Source: CAZTNW01 sp964614945
Lineage (GTDB): Bacteria > Caldisericota > JANLFM01
Assembly: GCA_964614945.1 (NCBI GenBank)
Contig: CAZTNW010000001.1
Coordinates: 482,750-546,749, forward strand
DNA length: 64,000 bases
Direction of reading: 5' to 3'
The notes below the pieces were generated by a model that was not told the DNA's origin, made no database searches, and worked only from the letters and a program-made list of their open reading frames with translations. The first letter of the stretch is position 1; every line of letters starts with the position of its first letter. Position numbers and translations under genes: made by a program. Below are positions 59,504 through 64,000 of the stretch, one piece after another.

Positions 59504-59930
59504 GTCTCCTGATTCCTTCCTCCAGCTCACGTGTCACAAGGCGGGTCTTGATCGGAAGCTTCTGTCCGACCTGCTTTATCACTCGCTGAGCATCCGTGGC
59601 CGGTATGCCGGTAATTTCAAAAATAATCCTTCCGGGCTTAACCACCGCTACCCAGTATTCTGGGGCGCCCTTTCCTCCACCCATTCTGGCTTCCGCCGGA
59701 TGCTTAGTAATCGGCTTGTCGGGAAAAATCCGGATCCACAGTTTTCCGCCTTTGGTCAGGGAGCGGGTGAGGACAATGCGGGCGGCCTCGATTTGCCGTG
59801 CTGTCAGCCAGGCCGGCTCTAAAGCTTGCAAGCCGTAATCCCCGAAGGCCAGCGTGCTCCCGCGATAGGCTTTACCCCTTCTCCGGCCGCGGTGGGTCTT
59901 ACGAAATTTAACCCGCTTAGGCATTAGCAT
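59481..59930 (-). CDS. rplP: Ribosomal protein uL16
   Basis: 149 residues from ATG 59930. ATG 59924 (MPKRVKFRK) is the alternative. HRGRRRGKAYRGSTLAFGDYGLQAL, KPITKHPAEARMGGGKGAPEYWVAVVKPG are standard. Overlaps the rpsC end and the rpmC start. Confidence 0.97.
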   Translation of the reverse strand: MLMPKRVKFRKTHRGRRRGKAYRGSTLAFGDYGLQALEPAWLTARQIEAARIVLTRSLTKGGKLWIRIFPDKPITKHPAEARMGGGKGAPEYWVAVVKPGRIIFEITGIPATDAQRVIKQVGQKLPIKTRLVTRELEEGIRRHESAQVA

Positions 59931-60621
59931 TGGGTTCTACGCTCCTTCCGCGGCTCGCTGGCCGCCGGGGTGCGATTGTACCGGTGGAAACACCCGGGAT
60001 CACGTCCCCTTTATAGACCCAGGCCTTCACTCCGATCCTGCCATACTTGATGAGAGCTTCTGCCAATCCAAAGCTTATATTCGCTCTGAGGGTTTGCAGG
60101 GGCACCCGTCCTTCACGGTACCACTCCCTGCGGGCAATGTCCGCTCCCGCAAGACGTCCGCTGCATTCAATTTTGATCCCCAGTGCCCCTGCTTTGAGCG
60201 CACGTGTTATAGCTTGCTTCATCGCCCGCTTATGCGAGATTCTCTTTTCGATCTGCTGGGCGACGTTCTCCGCCACCAGCTGGGCATCAGTTTCGGGATA
60301 GCGAACTTCCTCGATGTTGGTTATAACTTGCTTCTTGGAAACGCTCTCAAGGTCTTTTTTCAAGAGGTCGATGCCGGTTCCGCCCTTACCTATCACCATT
60401 CCCGGTTTGGCGGTGTGAATGGTGACCCGGATCTTATTCCCCATCCTCTCGATTTCAACAGAAGAAATGCCGGCTGAACCGCACTTCTCCTTCACGACCT
60501 TCCTCAAGGAGATGTCTTCCTTAATCTGGCTGGTATAAGTACGCTTCGTAGCAAACCAGCGGCTGCGCCAATCATTAATGATCCCCAGACGAAGCCCAAA
60601 AGGATGGGCCTTTTGTCCCAC
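59917..60621 (-). CDS. rpsC: Ribosomal protein uS3
   Basis: 234 residues from GTG 60621 (MGQKAHPFGLRLGII). The longer upstream frame is a shadow of rplV. KH domain GMVIGKGGTGIDLLKKDLE, C-terminal REGRVPLQTLRANISFGLAEA and GVKAWVYKGDVIPG. The mRNA-entry helicase protein. Confidence 0.97.
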   Translation of the reverse strand: MGQKAHPFGLRLGIINDWRSRWFATKRTYTSQIKEDISLRKVVKEKCGSAGISSVEIERMGNKIRVTIHTAKPGMVIGKGGTGIDLLKKDLESVSKKQVITNIEEVRYPETDAQLVAENVAQQIEKRISHKRAMKQAITRALKAGALGIKIECSGRLAGADIARREWYREGRVPLQTLRANISFGLAEALIKYGRIGVKAWVYKGDVIPGVSTGTIAPRRPASRGRSVEPNANA

Positions 60622-60623
60622 GG

Positions 60624-60962
60624 CTATTCCTCTCTTTCCTTTACAACCACAGTTAAGTGGCTGGAGCGTTTGCGAATCCGGTCGGCCCTGCCGCGGGCAC
60701 GAGGCAGATATCGTGGCAGCACAGGTCCGCAATCGGCATAAACCCTGTAAACGTAGAGGTCATCGGCTTTGAGGTCGTAATTGTTCTCAGCGTTGGCGAC
60801 CGCGGATTTCATCACTTTCTTGAGCAGTCGGGCTCCTTTGTGAGGAAGCACAGTGAGTATGGCCACGGCCTCATCGATGGACTTACCACGTACGAGCGCC
60901 ATGATCCTGCGAACTTTTTGCGGTGAGATTTGTACAAATTTTGCTTGCGCCTTCACTTCCAT
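60624..60962 (-). CDS. rplV: Ribosomal protein uL22
   Basis: 112 residues. VQISPQKVRRIMALVRGKSIDEA and YADCGPVLPRYLPRARGRADRIRKR are standard. Lines the exit tunnel. Confidence 0.98.
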   Translation of the reverse strand: MEVKAQAKFVQISPQKVRRIMALVRGKSIDEAVAILTVLPHKGARLLKKVMKSAVANAENNYDLKADDLYVYRVYADCGPVLPRYLPRARGRADRIRKRSSHLTVVVKEREE

Positions 60963-60969
60963 TCCAACC

Positions 60970-61254
60970 TCACTTCAAAGCCGTAGAGCGTTCGGTCGGC
61001 TCCCCATGACCGCGGAAAGTTCGAGTAGGAGCGAATTCCCCCAGCTTGTGACCGACCATGGGCTCGGTGATGTAAACGGGTACATGAGCTTTGCCGTTAT
61101 GCACGGCAAGGGTATGCCCAACCATAGAAAGAAGAATTGTAGAACGGCGAGACCAGGTTTTGATAATCCTCTTCTCACCTTTCTTGTTCAGTTCCTCAAT
61201 CTTTTTCAGCAGACTCTGGTCCACAAAAGGTCCCTTCTTCTTTGACCTTCCCAT
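60970..61254 (-). CDS. rpsS: Ribosomal protein uS19
   Basis: 94 residues. MGRSKKKGPFVDQSLLKKIE start, STILLSMVGHTLAVHNGKAHVPVYITEPMVGHKLGEFAPTRTFRGH. Standard. Confidence 0.98.
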   Translation of the reverse strand: MGRSKKKGPFVDQSLLKKIEELNKKGEKRIIKTWSRRSTILLSMVGHTLAVHNGKAHVPVYITEPMVGHKLGEFAPTRTFRGHGEPTERSTALK

Positions 61255-61258
61255 ATGC

Positions 61259-62086
61259 TTATCTCCGCCTCTTTACAATATATTTGTTAGAAAACTTGCT
61301 CTTTTTTCTGGTCTTGAAACCCAGGGAGGGCTTACCCCAGGGAGATACAGGAGAAGGCATCCCGACAGGGCTTCTTCCTTCCCCTCCGCCATGTGGATGG
61401 TCAACCGGATTCATCGCCACTCCCCGCACGGCAGGCCTCCAACCGGACAGGCGACGGCGCCCTGCTTTGCCCAGAGAGACATTCTCGTGATCAATATTAG
61501 AGATTTGTCCAATAGTAGCGCGGCACTCAAGAGAGACCAGGCGAACCTCTCCTGAAGGGAGACGAATATGAGCGACCTGGTTCTCTTTCACCAGGAGTTG
61601 AGCGCTGCTCCCGGCGGAACGGACAAGGACACCCCCCCTCCCAACCTGCAGCTCGATATTGTGAATCATGGTCCCGGGAGGGATATTCCTCAAAGGGAGG
61701 CAGTTGCCGGGCTTCACGTCCACCTCAGCGCCTGAGTAGATCGTATCGCCTACGCGCAGGTCGGCCGGGGCCAATATGTAGCGTTTATCTCCGTCTGCAT
61801 AGTGGAGAAGGGCGATGCGGGAGGTGCGATTCGGATCGTACTCGATGGCAGCCACCCTGGCCGGAATATTGTCCTTATCCCGCTTAAAGTCAATCAAGCG
61901 GTAGAGCCTCTTCGCTCCTCCGCCGCGATGGCGGACGGTGATTTTACCCTGGTAATTCCGCCCTGCCTCCTTCAGTAAACGACGCACCAGGGCTTTCTCG
62001 GGCCTTTTAGGTACGAGCTCGTCTTTGCCCAGAGAGGTACGGAACCTCATGCCTGGGGATGTGGGTTTATAGACTTTTAGAGTCAT
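61259..62086 (-). CDS. rplB: Ribosomal protein uL2
   Basis: 275 residues. GRNYQGKITVRHRGGGAKRLYRLIDF, then VAMNPVDHPHGGGEGRSPVGMPSPVSPWG with the His essential for the peptidyl-transferase region. Standard length. Confidence 0.98.
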   Translation of the reverse strand: MTLKVYKPTSPGMRFRTSLGKDELVPKRPEKALVRRLLKEAGRNYQGKITVRHRGGGAKRLYRLIDFKRDKDNIPARVAAIEYDPNRTSRIALLHYADGDKRYILAPADLRVGDTIYSGAEVDVKPGNCLPLRNIPPGTMIHNIELQVGRGGVLVRSAGSSAQLLVKENQVAHIRLPSGEVRLVSLECRATIGQISNIDHENVSLGKAGRRRLSGWRPAVRGVAMNPVDHPHGGGEGRSPVGMPSPVSPWGKPSLGFKTRKKSKFSNKYIVKRRR

Positions 62087-62095
62087 AACCAGCTC

Positions 62096-62383
62096 CTATA
62101 AATTATCTAAAACAGCAATATGCTGACCTGCCTGGAGAGAAACAACTGCCTTTTTCCGCTCAGGCGTCTTTCCCGGGATCAAGCGGGTTCTCTTCGGCTT
62201 GCTCGGCACTCTGGTCGTGTTCACAGAGCGGACTTTCACTCTGAACATTTCTTCCACAGCCCACTTGATCTCTTTCTTATTGGCATTCCTGGCCACCCAG
62301 AAGGCATAGGTCTTTTGTGTGGCGTTGCGCATGACTTTCTCAACCAAGAGCGGCTTCAACAGAATATCAGTAGGGCTTTTCAT
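62096..62383 (-). CDS. rplW: Ribosomal protein uL23
   Basis: 95 residues. ILLKPLLVEKVMRNATQKTYAFWVARNANK and VRSVNTTRVPSKPKRTRLIPGKTPERKKAVVSL. Docking site for SRP and trigger factor at the exit tunnel. Overlaps rplD by four bases. Confidence 0.97.
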   Translation of the reverse strand: MKSPTDILLKPLLVEKVMRNATQKTYAFWVARNANKKEIKWAVEEMFRVKVRSVNTTRVPSKPKRTRLIPGKTPERKKAVVSLQAGQHIAVLDNL

Positions 62384-63009
62384 GATCCCCAGACCTCCTC
62401 AAGTTTAGCCAGCGCCCTGTGAGTCAAGATGAGCTGATCGGCGTTCAGGATATCGAATACATTGAGGTTTTGCCAAAGGATGGGTTTTAATCGGGGGATA
62501 TTACGGCCGGAGCGAATATATTGCTCCTCCTCCCTGTCTAAAAGAAGGAGTGCCTTCCCAGAGACCCCGATATTCTTCAGAAGAGACGCAACAGCTTTAG
62601 TTTTAGGCTCCAAGCCGTTCAGGTCGCAAACGAGCACGGCGCCCTGCTGCGATTTCTGGGTGAGCGCCGAGAACATCGCTCTCCTGCGTTCCCTTTCCGG
62701 CATGAGGATCTGGAAAGAACGGGGGCGGGGACCAAAAGTGATGCCGCCCCCCGGCCAGAGCGGGGAGCGTCTGGTTCCCTGGCGGGCGTTTCCTGTACCC
62801 TTCTGGGGCCATGGTTTCCTTCCTCCTCCTGCAACCTCGGCGCGAGTCAGCGTGCATGCTGTGCCCAGCCTGCGGTTGGCCATCTGCCTGCGCAATGCTT
62901 TCAGCAGAAGCTGTCTGTGCACCACAACACCGAAAACAGCAGGGGGTAGCTCGACTGTACCGGCTTGCTCACCTGTAATATGAAAAAGAGGGGCTTCAAT
63001 TTTGCTCAT
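62380..63009 (-). CDS. rplD: Ribosomal protein uL4
   Basis: 209 residues from ATG 63009 with AGGAG six bases before. GGGRKPWPQKGTGNARQGTRRSPLWPGGGITFGP is the signature loop. In many bacteria uL4 represses this operon; no leader is visible in the window to judge that here. Confidence 0.97.
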   Translation of the reverse strand: MSKIEAPLFHITGEQAGTVELPPAVFGVVVHRQLLLKALRRQMANRRLGTACTLTRAEVAGGGRKPWPQKGTGNARQGTRRSPLWPGGGITFGPRPRSFQILMPERERRRAMFSALTQKSQQGAVLVCDLNGLEPKTKAVASLLKNIGVSGKALLLLDREEEQYIRSGRNIPRLKPILWQNLNVFDILNADQLILTHRALAKLEEVWGS

Positions 63010-63626
63010 TTGCGCTCCTTCTCCAGAATGAGCCACCCACCGCGGGCTCCTGGCACGCTGCCTTTAACGAGGATCAAGTGGCGCTCCGGAATTATTTTAA
63101 CTACGCGCAAATTTCTCGCGGTGACCGTACTTGCCCCCATGTGGCCGGCCATGCGCTTCCCTTTGAATATCTTGCCCGGAGTTGTCCGGCTGCCTATGGC
63201 GCCGGGTTTTCTGTGAGCCATAGAGCCGTGAGAAGCATATCCGCCAGCGAAACCCCAACGCTTCATCACTCCCTGGAAACCCTTTCCCTTCGAAACGCCT
63301 TGGGCGCGGAGGCGATCCCCCTCCTGAAAAATGGAGACTGTGAGCTTTGCTCCTACCTCCAGTGAGGATTCTTCGGAAGACCGGATTTCGCGCACAAAGC
63401 TCAACGGCTCAGCTCCCGCTTTTTGCAAAAGACCGGAAAGGGACTTTGACAGTTTCCCTTCTTTCGTTTGCCCGTATCCAATCCTCAATGCATTGTATCC
63501 GTCCTTTTCCCTGCTCTTTTTTTCCAGCACGAAACAGGGGCCAGCCTCAATTACAGTCACGGGCACCACTTCTTCAGGGGTGAGTAGCGTCGTCATGCCA
63601 ATTTTTTTGCCAATCAACGATTTCAT
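63006..63626 (-). CDS. rplC: Ribosomal protein uL3
   Basis: 206 residues from ATG 63626 (GGAG six bases before). GTG 63638 is the alternative. IGKKIGMTTLLTPEEVVPVTVIEAGPC and GFQGVMKRWGFAGGYASHGSMAHRKPGAIG are standard. Overlaps rplD by four bases. Confidence 0.97.
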   Translation of the reverse strand: MKSLIGKKIGMTTLLTPEEVVPVTVIEAGPCFVLEKKSREKDGYNALRIGYGQTKEGKLSKSLSGLLQKAGAEPLSFVREIRSSEESSLEVGAKLTVSIFQEGDRLRAQGVSKGKGFQGVMKRWGFAGGYASHGSMAHRKPGAIGSRTTPGKIFKGKRMAGHMGASTVTARNLRVVKIIPERHLILVKGSVPGARGGWLILEKERK

Positions 63627-63638
63627 CTTTTTCTCCAC

Positions 63639-63944
63639 TTAAAGCTTGATCTCGATATCCACTCCCGCTGGTAAATCCAGCTTCATCAGCGCATTCACTG
63701 TCTCATTGGTTGGATCCAGGATATCGATGAGGCGCTTATGTACGCGAATTTCAAAGTGCTCACGCGAGTTCTTGTCTACATGGGGAGAACGAAGAACGCA
63801 GAAAATATCCTTGTTAGTGGGTAAGGGAATTGGACCAGCTATGCGGGCCCCTGTCCTTTTCGCTGTCTCCACAATCTTCTTCGTCGACTGGTCCAGCATT
63901 GCGTGGTCAAAAGCTTTGAGTCGAATTCTGATCGTCTGCGCCAT
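63639..63944 (-). CDS. rpsJ: Ribosomal protein uS10
   Basis: 101 residues. IRIRLKAFDHAMLDQSTKKIVETAKRTGARIAGPIPLP and the end SPHVDKNSREHFEIRVHKRLIDI are standard. One base separates its ATG from the tuf stop. Confidence 0.98.
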   Translation of the reverse strand: MAQTIRIRLKAFDHAMLDQSTKKIVETAKRTGARIAGPIPLPTNKDIFCVLRSPHVDKNSREHFEIRVHKRLIDILDPTNETVNALMKLDLPAGVDIEIKL

Positions 63945-63945
63945 G

Positions 63946-64000
63946 TCACTCTATAATCTTCGTCACCACACCCGCACCAATGGTCCGGCCACCTTCGCGG
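63946..64000 (-). CDS. tuf: Elongation factor Tu, last 17 codons and stop (continues beyond window)
   Basis: The last bases on the complement read REGGRTIGAGVVTKIIE and TGA, the conserved C-terminus of EF-Tu. tuf directly before rpsJ is the common order. Confidence 0.93.
   Translation of the reverse strand, partial: REGGRTIGAGVVTKIIE

Overview
The window looks like one chromosomal contig of an anaerobic bacterium, probably from a poorly sampled lineage. The right half is a housekeeping block whose order (tuf, the S10/spc/alpha ribosomal genes, rpoA, rplQ, two EcfA ATPases, EcfT, truA) is the order known from Firmicutes-like genomes. Formate-tetrahydrofolate ligase, a ferritin-like/rubrerythrin-type protein and molybdo-flavoenzyme subunits fit an anaerobic or microaerophilic life. 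Zinc-type uS14 and zinc-type uS4 are present. The uL30 gene is missing from its usual place. I cannot assign a phylum with confidence from the sequence alone.

Layout. 1-1187: the end of a cation-efflux gene, tadA, and a tRNA-Ser(CGA) that overlaps the tadA 3' end. 1188-8160: a clearly AT-rich foreign island inserted just behind that tRNA. It holds an XRE regulator plus a very large DUF4011-type SF1 helicase whose Vsr-like nuclease/DUF3320 tail is split off by a one-base frameshift. This unit is bounded by long imperfect inverted repeats (1200-1319 and 6517-6691). A second XRE regulator with a phosphodiesterase-like gene follows. 8200-12400: small accessory genes (DUF3795 proteins, a decayed YoaP-like acetyltransferase, SH3 and HEAT proteins, a ferritin-like protein, a frameshifted TIGR04076 gene). 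12350-24450: metabolic genes (DedA, MIP18-like factor, fhs, site-2-protease-like M50 peptidase, BMP lipoprotein, FAD and Fe-S subunits of a xanthine-dehydrogenase-like enzyme with a MocA-like cytidylyltransferase, an RNase J-like hydrolase, Nudix, homoserine dehydrogenase, and one conserved unknown). 24455-24820: a repeat-rich intergenic stretch.

24822-32474 (minus strand): an operon rplU-rpmA-obg-nadD-rsfS-polA-mutM-coaE-PD-(D/E)XK nuclease, driven by a consensus sigma-A promoter at 32445-32474, with a terminator/attenuator between rpmA and obg. 32491-36063: DUF362, SDR, GNAT and DUF3795 genes. 36179-42892: a tightly overlapping three-gene unit (TerB-domain protein, BrxD-like ATPase, Lhr/BrxHI-like helicase), the composition I associate with Shango-type phage defence. 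It starts beside a perfect 10-bp inverted repeat that frames its TATAAT box. 43206-46180: alr, a GntR regulator and two decayed genes. 46184-64000 (minus strand): truA, the ECF vitamin-transporter module and the ribosomal protein superoperon up to the last codons of tuf.

The window therefore carries two candidate defence loci, one in a foreign island flanked by inverted repeats and one in the host-like background, plus a second regulator/effector pair of unknown purpose. Several accessory genes show one- or two-base frameshifts. Some are clear decay (several lesions in one gene). Single lesions could also be assembly errors in short base runs.
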